A stretch of DNA of 64,000 nt, from assembly GCF_905163445.1 (NCBI RefSeq), contig NC_053195.1:5136501-5200500 (forward strand), read 5' to 3'. Position numbers and translations under genes: made by a program. Below the pieces are notes generated by a model. That model worked only from the letters and a program-made list of their open reading frames with translations, was not told the DNA's origin and did not search any database. This DNA comes from Pararge aegeria (lineage: Eukaryota > Arthropoda > Insecta > Lepidoptera > Nymphalidae). Of the stretch, positions 1-9,960 are shown in pieces; positions within the stretch are counted from its first letter, which is position 1, and every line of letters starts with the position of its first letter.

Positions 1-29
1 TACTACCCTTTCATAGTTTAAAAAAAATG

Positions 30-73
30 TGTGAAACAATATTCCTATCTCTTGATAGGAATATAGTTTCACA
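30..73. repeat. Hairpin, 20-bp arms
   Basis: Arms 30-49 and 54-73 are inverted copies with one mismatch and a 4-nt loop (TCTT). No flanking element is recognised. Probably a fold-back remnant of a small DNA transposon, or a replication-slippage palindrome. Confidence 0.8.
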
Positions 74-203
74 GACTAATTATTGATAATCCACAATAAT
101 TAATGTGTGTATTTATGTATTTTTTTTATTCTATATGTACCAGAAACAGTTATAATAAATGGATATATATGAGGTATATAAAAGATCTCTTCCAGCTACC
201 CTT

Positions 204-249
204 GTGAGTAAAATGATTGTAACTATTAAGTGACAATCATTTTACTCAC
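204..249. repeat. Perfect hairpin, 17-bp arms
   Basis: GTGAGTAAAATGATTGT at 204-220 is perfectly inverted at 233-249 around a 12-nt loop. The right arm runs directly into a CA microsatellite. Confidence 0.85.
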
Positions 250-316
250 ACACACACACACACACACACCACACACACTCGCACTAGCACACACACACAC
301 GTACACACACATATAT
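245..316. repeat. CA/TG microsatellite
   Basis: Interrupted (CA)n tract. The short open frame across it encodes only repeated Thr/His and is not a gene. Confidence 0.95.
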
Positions 317-429
317 GGCGATAAGGCATTGGACCTGTGTGTTATATTATATTGTGTTATTGTTTTTAATATCATTATGTTAGGTGTGCAGTATGTGTAT
401 GTGTGTGAGTATTTGAATTTTTCATTTTA

Positions 430-904
430 AAAAAAACTTTTTTTACTTGTTAAATATTTATTTCATGTTTGTAATGTTAATGTTCATCGTCCAGCAATTA
501 CAAATAAGATTGTAATTTTTTTTCGAAATGCGATTCGAGGTATTGGTCAAATGTAACTGCCATACTCCCTCCTTTGTGTTAACTTGTAGTGCAATAAAAA
601 AAAACTTTCACAAACCTCTCAGAATGCTTAAAACGCTAAAAAACCACCAAAATTAAAGTAAATACACGCTGACGAAGCTGTAACCCCGTTCCACTTTATA
701 AAGCTATAATATTAAGTAGTATAACACGAGTACCAATCCATCCTCGTCTAAGTACCTTCCTAAACCCTCTTACGTAGTGAGTGAACGACGGACGGCCCCT
801 TATTGGAGTCTTGAAGTCCTCCCATTTATATCATATAAGTGAAGTGTTTATATTATGAATAGCAGTTCCCTGAGACTTCTAATAAATAAAATTACCCCAA
901 GCGA
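430..904. other. AT-rich stretch without recognised feature
   Basis: Contains short poly-T and poly-A runs but no open frame, tRNA-like box or repeat that I recognise. Confidence 0.5.
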
Positions 905-1020
905 CCTCCCTGGCGTGGCCTGAGAGCTTCGGATTTAATTTGGAGTTCCCTGGTTCAATTCCCGGCAGTTTATAATTATTGAATTTTCTTGCGTAAGGCT
1001 TCGACTGTGGCAAGAAACTC
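905..1020 (+). mobile_element. SINE-C fragment
   Basis: Degraded tRNA-related head with a B-box-like GGTTCAATTCCCGG, then the 'GAATTTTCT...GGCTTCG..TGTGGC' body seen in better copies at 10550 and 40682. SINE-C is a Bm1-like lepidopteran SINE type. Confidence 0.5.
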
Positions 1021-1165
1021 AACCAATTGCTCTATTTCAACATAATTTTACAGTTTCTGAGTATTTAGAATTTTTCTATTTTAAGAGAAATAGGAGCGGA
1101 GCGTTTCGAAGATAAAATAAAATACTTTGCGTGTTATCTTTAGTCTAAAAGTGAGAACAACAATC

Positions 1166-1240
1166 AATCTTTTATTTATTTATTTATACATTCACAAGAC
1201 GGTGTGTCTTGTGAATGTATAAATAAATAAATAAAAGATT
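1166..1240. repeat. Perfect hairpin, 35-bp arms
   Basis: Positions 1166-1200 are exactly inverted at 1206-1240 around the 5-nt loop GGTGT. The outer part of each arm is an ATTT/AAAT tandem and the inner part is unique sequence, so this is not simple-sequence symmetry alone. Confidence 0.9.
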
Positions 1241-1395
1241 AACAAAACATAAAAGATAAACCAAAAATTTAAACAAGTATTAAACTAAAGACTATTAAAA
1301 ATAATAATGTAAATATGAATTAAGCTATTGTAACAAAATGATAAGTAATATTAAATTAAAATTAAAATTTATAATTAAGATTATTTATATTTAAC

Positions 1396-1857
1396 TAGCT
1401 GTTGCCCGCGACTTCGTCTGCGTTTGATTTTGTTTTTTGATGTGGCATTAAATTTAGTTGTAGATCTAAAAAAAATTAAAGTATGTAGTATCGCAAAGCC
1501 TTAAATGAGGGGTTTGCTGTCCGCTGAGGAGTTCTGTCCTCCAACCACAGTTTGGGCAAAATTAAACACATATAGTATATAGTATATATATATTATATAG
1601 TATATATATATTATACCTCTATAGTACAAAAATAATTATTTAAATCGGTTATAATTTGTCGGAGTTATGGTGTAAAATCGTCAAACACTCCTCTCCTCTC
1701 CCAAAGGAACCGAGCTTAATGTTGGAATAAAAATGATCCTACATAACTACTAACACTTCCAAGAATATGTGTACAAAGTTTCATGTGGATCGGTTAAGTA
1801 GTTTTTGCGTGAAAGCGTAGCAAACAAACTTACACATTTATAATATTAGTAGGGAAG
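1396..1857 (+). mobile_element. Dispersed element G, long copy
   Basis: Begins ACTAGCTGTTGCCCGCGACT and ends near TTATAATATTAGTAGGGA, the hallmark ends of a very common lepidopteran non-LTR/RTE-associated short element. Contains an internal TA-rich microsatellite (about 1565-1616) where related copies at 18842 and 34543 have none. Confidence 0.7.
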
Positions 1858-2372
1858 TAGGAATAGGGATTTAGATACATACAATTTTCTTCCTAAAACT
1901 TTCTAAGGTATCGTGAATCGCCATCGCCTCTTACCCAAGGGAAGTGGAGAGGTGGTTACAATTAAAAATCCGAGAAAGAAGGAAAATACGCTTATTAATT
2001 TAAAGTGATACAAATAATGCAATTTATATTAACATAGAAACAGACAGTCTGTGATACCAGACAGAACGGGTGTACAGCTCAGCATATGCAATGTATCTAG
2101 CAGATTCAAGTTGGGAAAGCCTAAATAAACATTCAACTTTATAAACACGCCAACTTCAAAGATCTCATGAAGTTAGCCGGTTTATAAAGGAGTTATGCTG
2201 AAGGGTCGGTGCTTGTTTATTTGCGTGGGAAGGTGTCGATTGTGTAGGTATGTTATGAGCGAAGTTCGTTACGTGAACGAAACGAGTTACGTGAGCGATA
2301 GCTTAAAGGGTATTCAGAGAAAGTGGAGGTCAGACTTCTACTAAATTATAAAATACAATGAATACGCATAAT
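1858..2372. other. No recognised feature
   Basis: AT-rich. Has a short symmetrical TTCGTTACGTGAACGAA block near 2264 and a related GAGTTACGTGAGCG next to it. No gene seen. Confidence 0.5.
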
Positions 2373-2660
2373 GACGGCCGATTGGCGCAGTGGGCAGCGA
2401 CACTGCTTTCTGAGTCTAAGGCCGTGGGTTCGAGTCTAAGGCTTAAGTTCGATCCCCACAACTGGAAAATGTTTGTGTGATGAACAGGATTGTTTTTAAG
2501 TGTCTGGGTGTATATATGTATTTTATAAGTATTTATATTATTCAAAAAAAAATATTCATCAGTCATCGTAGCACCCATAACACAAGCTACGCTTACTTTG
2601 GGGCTAGGTGGCGATGTGTATTTTGTGGTAGTATATTTATTTAATATTTATTTATTTATA
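2373..2660 (+). mobile_element. SINE-A copy
   Basis: tRNA-derived head starting GACGGCCGATTGGCGCAGTG (A box TGGCGCAGTGGG). The B-box region has a small internal duplication ('GTTCGAGTCTAAGGCTTAAG'). The body carries the shared block ACAAGCTACGCTTACTTTGG. Ends in a T-rich ATTT tail. Confidence 0.85.
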
Positions 2661-2737
2661 CTCCGCGAGTAGAACTAGTGCAGCCCTTAGGTGTCTCACA
2701 TCGACGTTAAAATTTAAGTATTTTTTATTGAAATATT

Positions 2738-2905
2738 GGATAGAAGCAGGCGTTACTTTGCGGAATTCCATGATATTCAACGAACAATGAAACTTATTTT
2801 GCTACACTCCACCAAAATTAGGAGAATCTGTACAGTGTAATTTATAATTTCTTCAATCTATAAAACCCACACCAAACAGATCTTGGGCAATGGGCATCGG
2901 AGCAT
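2738..2905 (+). repeat. Dispersed repeat H, copy 1
   Basis: Starts ATTGGATAGAAGCAGGCGTT and continues to an ACACCAAACAGATC block. Shares its whole length with 9217-9424 and its start with 20000-20040. Class unknown. An overlapping short frame here is not credible as a gene. Confidence 0.65.
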
Positions 2906-2954
2906 CTTCAGGAGATGTTCAGTTAATAACGCACGCTCAACTGTAAGAATTGTT

Positions 2955-3140
2955 CATTACAAACATCCATCTCCTGACGATGATCCGGTGCCCGTTGTCG
3001 AAGATCCCTACCCGGGCGTCAAAGCGATCTGCGCTATAGCGTTCCAGTACGATAACGCATGGACTAGTGCTATTGGTTTAAACATACCCCCTAAAAGGTT
3101 AGCTCTTTACCATCTTAGACAGCATCACCTCTATTAGTCA
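2955..3140 (+). mobile_element. SINE-C right half, degraded
   Basis: Matches the order of blocks in the 10550 copy: GCG(T)TTCC..TACGA, a 'CC(C/T)TAA(C/A)AGGTTAGC' block, then TACCATCTTAGAC..CATCA. The left part is diverged. The open frame from 2883 is a by-product. Confidence 0.5.
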
Positions 3141-3182
3141 AATAAAAAAATAAAACTATAGCCCCATAATATTATTCTCTTT

Positions 3183-3483
3183 ATGTGCAGTATTGTAAAA
3201 ATTGACACTCGCTCTACCTTTGCTTACCTTGAGACCAAGTTAAATATTTTGACTCGAGGCGATTTTGAGGCTTGGAAAAATCGCAATTTGCCGATAGAGT
3301 CTAAGCTTTCTTATCTACAAAATTCTCGCTTATTACGAGGAGTCATTGCACGATAATCCTCAGCTTAGCCTTAAGCCTTGTACCCTTGGTATGGAATTTG
3401 CAAGCTCGCAATCGTATAGCGAAAGAAATAATAATAAAAACTATAACGCCAAAGTAAAATCAGCCTTATTAGTAATGTTTTGA
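3183..3483 (+). pseudogene. Unrecognised coding relic with one frameshift
   Basis: Two adjoining frames look coding. Frame one runs from ATG 3183 to TAA 3354 (about 57 codons) and contains TRSTFAYLETKL, LTRGDFEAWKNRNL and PIESKLSYLQNS. Frame two is open up to TGA 3481-3483 and reads EESLHDNPQLSLKP, then MEFASSQSYSERNNN. The composition is protein-like (acidic, Trp, Asn/Ser-rich end) and quite unlike the surrounding AT-rich noise. The pair reads best as one protein broken by a single-base shift at about 3330-3350. SINE-A begins exactly where the second frame ends. A possible AG acceptor (TTTATGTGCAG) lies at 3180-3190, so a diverged exon is an alternative to a retroelement gag-like remnant. 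I do not recognise the family. Confidence 0.4.
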
Positions 3484-3740
3484 CGGCCGATTGGCGCAGT
3501 TTGCAGCGACCCTGCTTTCTGAGTCCAAGGCCGTGGGTTCGATTCCCACAACTGGAAAAATGTTTGTGTGATGAGCATGAATGTTTTTAGTGCCTGGGTG
3601 TTTATATGTATATTATAAGTATTTATGTATTATATTCATAAAAATATTCAACAACTATCTTAGTACCCATAACACAAGCTACGCTTACTTTGGGGCTAGG
3701 TGGCGATGTGGGTATGGTCGTAGTAAATTTATTTTATTTA
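3482..3740 (+). mobile_element. SINE-A copy
   Basis: Nearly full length, with A box TTGGCGCAGTTTG, B box GGTTCGATTCCCAC, the ACAAGCTACGCTTACTTTGG block and an ATTT-type tail. Close in sequence to the copy at 29765. Confidence 0.9.
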
Positions 3741-4134
3741 AACCGAAACATTTGTAACATAATATGAATTACAGAATTTTCCCTGACGTTACAGAGTATC
3801 GACCTATTAAGCCAGTGTAAACTAGATATCATTACACTGTTTTAAAGCTTAAATTAGTTCACATTTCTACAGGCAGCGCTCCTAGCTGAACGTATTGTAC
3901 CGGTCCAATTCTAAGCATACTTTACTCTTAATCTCTTAGTACTTATAAGATTTCACGCTCGCAACTGCCGAGAATATTGCGAGTATCGTAACAATGTTAA
4001 GTAAGCCAATTAATGTATTTAATAAAATAAAATGGAAGTTATCACCTTGCTTCAAAGCTAGAATGCATTTAGATCTGTAATGTAATAAAAATAAGTACTA
4101 AGTACAAAACCTTCAAGGGTAAAGAATAGGACAG
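3741..4134. other. No recognised feature
   Basis: AT-rich single-copy-looking sequence with no credible frame or repeat. Confidence 0.5.
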
Positions 4135-4315
4135 TTTATTTTTATTCCTCTACAAGCTAGCTCTTGACTGCAATCTCACCTGTGATGATGCAGTCTCAGA
4201 CGATAGCGTACCAAAACGCTTGGTAGCACGTTTTGTCGGTACGTTGGTAACTAGCCACGGCCTAAGAGCCTCCCATCAAACCAGATCAGAGAAAATTAAG
4301 AAAGTTTTAAATTTC
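4135..4315 (-). mobile_element. SINE-C right part
   Basis: Minus-strand copy: reading left to right, TTATTCC.., GCTCTTGACTGCAATCTCACC, CAGTCT..GATAGCG, then TAACTAGCCACGGCC. These are the reverse complement of the 10600-10868 body. Confidence 0.75.
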
Positions 4316-4604
4316 CAATTGCGACATGCATACCACTGCGTCAGGTTAAGTCGCCAAACACCGACTTAACGTCAGACGTTTTAAACCATAGATTAAATAT
4401 GTTACTATCGTAACGTTCAAGTTTCGATTTCGATAACTGCAGTGACTTTACAAGTATGACGTAGAAAAATCGTGCTAAGGATACTGGAGTTACGATTTGT
4501 TCCTAATAGGATGGCGAGAGCGTTCTTTTAATGACGCCCGAGCTTGTTATGCGACGCGCGATGCTGGATGCTTAAATTATTGCTCGGCTCCTATTCTTTG
4601 AGCT
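4316..4604. other. No recognised feature
   Basis: No open frame or repeat that I can support. Confidence 0.45.
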
Positions 4605-4770
4605 ATACTTGGAATATCTCTACGTGATCTAATCAGGAATACGGAGATCCGTCGAAGAACCAGTGATCGACGTAACTCAACGCATCACGAAGCTACAGTG
4701 ACAGTGGTGGGCTCATGACATGGTTGACAACGCTCAAATTTGCCTGAGATTCCATGGTCTTTTGGTAGAA
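4605..4770 (+). mobile_element. RTE-like LINE ORF2 C-terminal relic
   Basis: Translates to LGISLRDLIRNTEIRRRT and, after a one-base shift, to a frame with TQRITKLQWQWWAH. This corresponds to the 'SLRDRIRN.EIRRRT..TDI..RI.KLKWQWAGH' segment in the C-terminal region of insect RTE-like reverse transcriptases. The frameshift and in-frame stops mark it as dead. Confidence 0.6.
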
Positions 4771-5024
4771 CGTTAATACAATATAAATCAGAAGTAGCGG
4801 ATTTGCGACTCTTAAAAGAACGACAGTAGGCCCATTTTACTTTGACAGTATAGAGTTTGTTGTGCGTACGACTCCTCGATTGAAAGAGAGCAAATTTTGT
4901 ACTAAGGCTACATCTTCTACACTAAAATTATAAAGAGAAAAGATTTTTTGTCTGTTTGTTCCCACTCAGACCGCTTCTGACCACAAATTCCCTTCGACTG
5001 GGACAATTAAGTGCGCGGATCTAG

Positions 5025-5330
5025 CTAGTTGCTATGGTGACCTCGGCGCTTTCTTCTCCGGGCAGGATTAGCTCTCTCTAGATCCCGCTCTGCAGCCTCC
5101 TTTTTCAACATAACGGTTTCACAGAAGGAGGCCGCTGCCTTCCAAGCTCTATCTTTCGCCAGCATAGCCGCTATGACGGCTGGTGGAGAGAGGTCACCCC
5201 CGACATTGTTGATCAACACACGGCGCTCGGATTCCCAGGCAGGGCAATCTTCGAGTGTGTGTTGTGTCTTGGTCCCCTCCACAATGGTGGCATCGAGGTG
5301 TCACCTACAATGCCTATCCTGAGGTATTTT
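5025..5330 (-). mobile_element. R1-clade-like LINE ORF2 C-terminus, frameshifted
   Basis: The minus-strand frame from 5282 to 5025 (85 codons) contains TQHTLEDCPAW, ERRVL, PAVIAAML, RAWKAAASFCE, KKEAAERD and an Arg-rich end (RRRKRRG). This is the typical C-terminus of lepidopteran R1-like LINE ORF2 proteins, downstream of the reverse transcriptase. Just upstream, another frame gives CHHCGG, so the expected zinc knuckle (C-x2-C ... QHTLEDC) is split by a frameshift near 5275-5290. The upstream RT and endonuclease domains are absent, so this is a 5'-truncated dead copy. No poly(A) or target duplication was resolved. Confidence 0.75.
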
Positions 5331-5589
5331 CATCTGTAATCGGAGATTTTCTTCATTCTCTATCATCTGCATATATGCACTATGCACGCCACTGGTAGTA
5401 GCCTAGTATTCTCCAATATTAAATAATAATATTTATTAAATTCTGTAGCAAATAAATATAACCGAGAATTAAGATTCTTTTGATAAAAGAAAACATTGTG
5501 AAAGAATTCAGCTCGCCCTAACGCTTAAAGGCCTAGATACCTCAGTAATATTAACAAAACTTTGGCTATCATGCCATTATCATTTTTCG
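5331..5589. other. No recognised feature
   Basis: Unremarkable AT-rich sequence. Confidence 0.4.
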
Positions 5590-5700
5590 ACGAGAATATT
5601 AAATATTTAGGGTCTGCTCTATAAGCGAAGTTGGTGAATTTGAATATAAGCTATAGAAAGTTCAGGCGGATGAAATGTTAATGCCCAAAGTTCTAATAAG
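5590..5700 (+). mobile_element. Possible RTE-like RT fragment
   Basis: A plus-strand frame reads ENIKYLGSALISEVGEFEYKL. This resembles the 'KYLGS.....DGE...' segment of RTE-like reverse transcriptases, which lies upstream of the motif seen at 4605. It is short and degraded, so the call is tentative. Confidence 0.35.
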
Positions 5701-6704
5701 CCTCGTGACTATGACTTTTTGAAAATAGATGGATCAACATCATTGTACAATATTGAAGAGCAACTGTTGATTATGGTTGGCTTCTATATGTTAGAATCTT
5801 CCTTCCAAACCGATTGATCTGCGTTCCCAAGTAATCAACAAGAGATTTTATTCCCATTTTGAAGTTTCAAAAGTTTTTGTCAAGTAGACGTCTGTTTTAG
5901 ACGTACCTACTCGTACTTGGATGCAAAGAAATTTTAAACTTTAAAATTCGTGCGCGAGCTTTGATGTCAGGCATTAATGTTCTCAACACGAAACGAAACC
6001 ACAAATCTCGATTTATTAATAACACGACAATAAACCAAAACCACATACAGTTAAACCAAATAGATTTAATATTTATACCAATATTATAAGGCGAAAGTAT
6101 GCTTGTTGTTCTACGTTTCAGGAGTCGCATATAAACAATCTAATAATACTTATAATATAAGTTAACTATCAGGCAGTTACCTTATTTACCATATCGCAAA
6201 TAAAGAGCATGGACAACGCTTCTACAATTATTAAAACTTCTTAGCCTCGTAATTTGTATTTTGAACGGACGCTGGAGCGGCAGTCCCAAAGTTTGCTAAT
6301 ATTGGCAATAACAATCAATCAGTGTCAACGCAATCGCGACGGAAACAATTAGGTACAGTTGGCGTCACGAAAGTTGAAACTGCGCGGATAAAAATCATCT
6401 GCTTCCCGTCAATTGCAAAAAAAACAAACCATAAAAATTGAGATTCGAACTATAATGTTGTAATTAATAAACGCTATATTTAGAAAATAATTATTAATGA
6501 ACATTTTCGGGTGATTTATACCTAAAAGTGAGTTAAGAGTTGGCCTAGCCAAAGTGGGAACTATATGAAAATATGAGCTACGCGTATCCGTATAAGTCTA
6601 AAACAGTTTTTATTGATTTACGCATCTTTGTTTGTTTATGTTTATATGTTTGTTGTTCTTAGTTAAAAAATATAATTAATTAATAATTCAACTAAAATTT
6701 AAAA
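5701..6704. other. No recognised feature
   Basis: About 1 kb without a supported element. The minus-strand frame 5897-6130 is Phe/Trp/Arg-rich and not protein-like. Confidence 0.45.
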
Positions 6705-7050
6705 AAATCTTTATTCATGTAGGCTTATCACAAGAACTTATGAAGCTTACGTTTTTTATAAACTTTGAACTTATTGAGGGACATCTCAAAAATTGCTAAT
6801 TCATTCAAGGGCAAGATAAAATAATATATAAATATTATTTTATAACAAATTACCTTCATTCGGTAATTTATTATAAAATAATATACAATTGCCCTTGAAT
6901 GAATTAGCAATTTATGTAGCCTAGTGAACTGCACAACGAGTTTATTTTTGCTTATCTACATATTAATGTTGTTAAACTCCATTTTATTTTAAATATAATA
7001 TTGCTTTACGGACATAAATTTAAATTTCAAATATGTACTGACTAATTATA
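6705..7050. mobile_element. LINE-tail O-like fragment around a fold-back
   Basis: TTCATGTAGGCTTATCA..., AACTTTGAACTT and CGGTAATTTATT..AAA..TATACAATT blocks match the repeat at 51192-51600. The left and right parts flank the nested palindrome at 6790-6913. Confidence 0.5.
6790..6913. repeat. Nested palindrome of about 124 bp
   Basis: Perfect outer arms of 25 bp (6790-6814, 6889-6913) enclose a second inverted pair (6831-6854, 6862-6885; two mismatches) with a 7-nt loop, plus an unpaired AT block of about 16 nt on the left. It sits inside an O-type repeat that lacks this structure at 51192. Confidence 0.8.
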
Positions 7051-7151
7051 CTAATTATATAATATTTATTTTTATTATTTAAACATTATATTTTAATATA
7101 CCTACGCTCAAATAAAAAAATATATATATTGCAAATAAAAATTGCACTCCA

Positions 7152-7404
7152 GCAGGGCTAGCACTGGAGACAAAAATTATATCCCCCGATTATATCCCCT
7201 CCCAGGGGATATAATAAACGTTCCTACTTGCTAAAGCATGGGAACAGGGAATACAAGAAATTTACCCCCGTTTTTTGTTACCCATATATTATTTGGACAT
7301 TATTTTCACTTGTAGTGCTGTGAGAGGTGATAAAACTGTGGAAGAAGATAATTTTTTATCTTTTCCCCGGTGAGATAATTGTCTCCTGCCCATGCTAGCC
7401 ATGC
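7152..7404. mobile_element. MITE-I copy 1
   Basis: Imperfect terminal inverted repeats: GCAGGGCTAGCAC..GGAGACAA at left, and GTCTCCTGCCCATGCTAGCC at right. A short internal palindrome (TATATCCCCTCCCAGGGGATATA) follows the left end. About 253 bp, no coding capacity. Related copies at 12836, 35879 and 41814. Confidence 0.8.
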
Positions 7405-8172
7405 GATGAAGTCTAAAGAAAGCTTAGCCAGGTAAAGCTATCGTACAAAAACCTTGTAATACTCAAAATGAGCTGGATGACAAAACCCAAAAAATCTAAA
7501 ATGATATGTTTATTTCTAATAAACCGCTGCTTGCACCATTGTTCGAACCAATGTAGCCGAACCACATTGACCGAATGACATAATTATTTATTTTGTACAC
7601 ACACCACAAACATGTCACCGAGGAGGGAATAACAAAACCAATAAATACGAAACGTTACATGCGCTACTGAGAGTAATCGATACCCGATTAAATAATAACA
7701 TCAATATAGCACCAACGGAAATTGGGATCCTAGGCAGTGTAGGTATAATTTCGTATCTAAAATTCCGAGAGGAACAGTCTCGCCTAGGCATCTCTCAGTT
7801 TACTTTTCTCCAGGTTTTATGTGCAAAATAAGATAGGTACGAGAAAGCAAAGTGAGTCGTTACATAAGGCATAACTTTCGGTGAGTGCCTCTTTATATGT
7901 GCGCGAAAGATATATTCAAGGCGTGGAAGAAAAAAAACGCAGATTAGAGATAAAAAGTATCTCAAACATTTGCTTCATTAAAGTTCATATTTTGCATGAA
8001 CGCTATTAAATTATGTAAACGTAATATTAGAAATGCGAAATTTTGTCTGTATTTATTTATTTACAACCGGTGCCAAATTTATGTTTATGTATTTGTATGT
8101 AGTTATTTGAATGTAGGTTTGTTATAATTTTACACCACCCATTTGTTCTCGCTCTTGTTGTCCTAATCCTAA
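7405..8172. other. No recognised feature
   Basis: No open frame or repeat that I can name. Confidence 0.45.
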
Positions 8173-8300
8173 GGTTGCCTGGCAGAGATCGCTTCATCTT
8201 CTTTCGTGTTCTACTCCAGCCTTTGTGTTTCTCTCTATTCCTCTTTTATTTTCCTAACTGTCTAGTGGTGTACAAATAAAGAGTTTAAATAAATAAATAA
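8173..8300 (+). mobile_element. LINE 3'-tail family F
   Basis: Starts GGTTGCCTGGCAGAGATCGC and ends GTGTACAAATAAAGAGTTTAA followed by (ATAA)n. This is a common 3'UTR of lepidopteran Jockey/CR1-like LINEs. 5'-truncated to the tail. Confidence 0.75.
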
Positions 8301-8597
8301 AGCTCTGTGGGCGATGGCGAGTCAGGCAGGGAGTCAATAGTGAGCTATGTTTTTATATCTTTTTTCAAATCAAAATTCAGTATTAAGAAAACCAAAAATA
8401 AAATCCAATGTCTCCAAAAGTCTATTTTAATAACGGTTTCTTCGGATGCCTCTACATAAATAGCTAAACAAGTATTGATCATAAAGTTTCGAGAACAGTT
8501 TCGTTAGGCCGACCTATTTGGGTATGGCTGGCTAAAATTGTGCTTTACTTATGTCCGTTTTAACTAACGACGAACAAGGCAATTCCTGAAAATTCAA
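8301..8597. other. No recognised feature
   Basis: No credible frame. Nothing recognised. Confidence 0.4.
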
Positions 8598-8656
8598 ATT
8601 TCAAAATTCATTTATTTTAAGTAGGCCTAGTAATAAGCACTTTGAAACGTGTTAGG
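8598..8656 (+). mobile_element. Repeat D, 5' fragment
   Basis: AAAATTCATTTATTTTAAGTAGGCCTA..AAGCACTTTGAAACGT matches the start of the D family (40948, 9424). It is cut off where SINE-B begins. Confidence 0.65.
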
Positions 8657-8660
8657 CCTA

Positions 8661-8962
8661 CGAGCGGTGATATCTTAGTGGGTAGTACTTCGATTTCACT
8701 TTCGGGGAGGCGTGTTCGAATCCCAGCATGCAACTAACTTTTCTAAGTTATGTGCGTTTTAAGCAATTAAAATATCACTTGCTTCAAAGTTCAAACTCGC
8801 ATACCTCAGAGTTCTCTATAATGTTCTCATAGGTGTGCGAAGTCCACCAATCCGCACTGGGCCAGCGTGGCGGACTACGACCTCAATCCCGTCTCTTTGT
8901 GGGTGGAGGCCCGTGCCCTGTAGTGAGCCGGTATCGGGTTGATATGATAATGAAGATGATCA
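8661..8962 (+). mobile_element. SINE-B copy, near full length
   Basis: Head GAGCGGTGATATCTTAGTGG (A box), B box TGTTCGAATCCCAG, body with GTTATGTGCGTTTTAAGCAA and CCGCACTGGGCCAGCGTGG, and end CCTGTAGTGAGCCGGTATCG followed by GATATGATAATGA. A tRNA-derived SINE abundant in this window. Confidence 0.85.
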
Positions 8963-9216
8963 ACTGATTTTCAATAGGCTACTGATATAACCTAACTGGT
9001 CTTGTATTATCATATTTTTAATTTTTCGTATGGAATTAAGATTTAAGGTAAAAAAAAAACAGAATTTATATTTTTTCTTCCGTTAAGAGTTAGTTTAAGA
9101 GTTCCCTAAATATTACGCACCGCCGAAACGGTGTCGGAACGTAATATTGCGCCCAACGTCGTTAGTGATCATTTTTTTCTCTACGTATCACCCAAACCAT
9201 TAGGCATCTGATTTAA
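8963..9216. other. No recognised feature
   Basis: AT-rich; nothing supported. Confidence 0.4.
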
Positions 9217-9424
9217 GTATTGGATAGAAGCAGGCGTTACTTTGCGGAAATCCATAATATATTACGAAAATTAAGCTTAATTTGCTATACTCTGTGAACA
9301 GCAGCAGAATCTGTATGGTGTAATTTATAATTACTTCAATCCGTATACTCCACACCAAACAGATCCTCGGCAATGTACCACCTACGCAAGTTTCGCTCCG
9401 AAACCGGAGAATCCTCAGGAGCAA
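9217..9424 (+). repeat. Dispersed repeat H, copy 2
   Basis: The longest H copy. Starts ATTGGATAGAAGCAGGCGTT, shares TGTAATTTATAATT.CTTCAAT and CACACCAAACAGATC with 2738-2905, and ends with 'GGAGAATCCTCAGGAG'. It abuts repeat D (-). Confidence 0.65.
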
Positions 9425-9597
9425 AATGATTGTAAATGTTGATGTTGGAAAAGAGCAACTACTGAGTTTTTTGCCGGCTCTTCTCGGTAGAATCTGCTTT
9501 CCGAACCGGTGGTAGAGTCACACAAACATACATACTTGACGTTTCAAAAGTGCTTATAAAGTAGGCCTACTTGAAATAAATGAATTTGAATTTTGAG
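9424..9597 (-). mobile_element. Repeat D copy
   Basis: Reverse complement of the D consensus: GATGTTGGAAAAGAGCAACT, CCGGCTCTTCTCGGTAGAAT, CCGAACCGGTGGTAGAGTCA, and GAAATAAATGAATTT at the right. Likely the 3' region of a LINE. Confidence 0.8.
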
Positions 9598-9797
9598 ATG
9601 TTGACTTTACGAAGAATAATTGTAATGTCATTGTAACATTTAAAAAAAACCTCTTTTAGCTGTTTTAGTTTTAGCCCGCCACAACATCCAGTTGAATTTG
9701 TAGTCTGGAGGTATTTATAACTAGAATATGTCACTTTCTGACTCTTTAATCTCTATGCAGAATATCCTTGCTCTGCTGCGCCGAAAAAGGACTAAAA

Positions 9798-9960
9798 ACT
9801 TTTCTTAAACATACTTAGTTCAACTGGTACCACGATAATATATTGGATTTGTCGATATTTCGACCCAGTTGCATGGATCGTGGTCAAAACGGGACTGACC
9901 ACCCGTTGAACTATATTTAAGAATTGTTGATTAACCAAGAATATCTTAGTTTAAAACCTT
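9798..9960. repeat. Dispersed repeat R, copy 1
   Basis: Contains GGATTTGTCGATATTTCGAC, shared with 17985-18110. Two inverted TAGTTCAAC/GTTGAACTA blocks (about 9817 and 9907) suggest a small DNA-transposon remnant. Confidence 0.5.

Noticed and set aside
230..430. Thr/His-repeat peptide
   Set aside because: Read-through of a CA microsatellite.
2373..2470. tRNA genes at the heads of SINE-A, SINE-B and SINE-C copies
   Set aside because: A and B boxes are present, but the units are dispersed many times with long non-tRNA bodies, so they are SINE heads.
2883..3137. 84-codon plus-strand frame with Asp/Pro-rich centre
   Set aside because: Overlaps repeat H and a degraded SINE-C whose block order explains the sequence.
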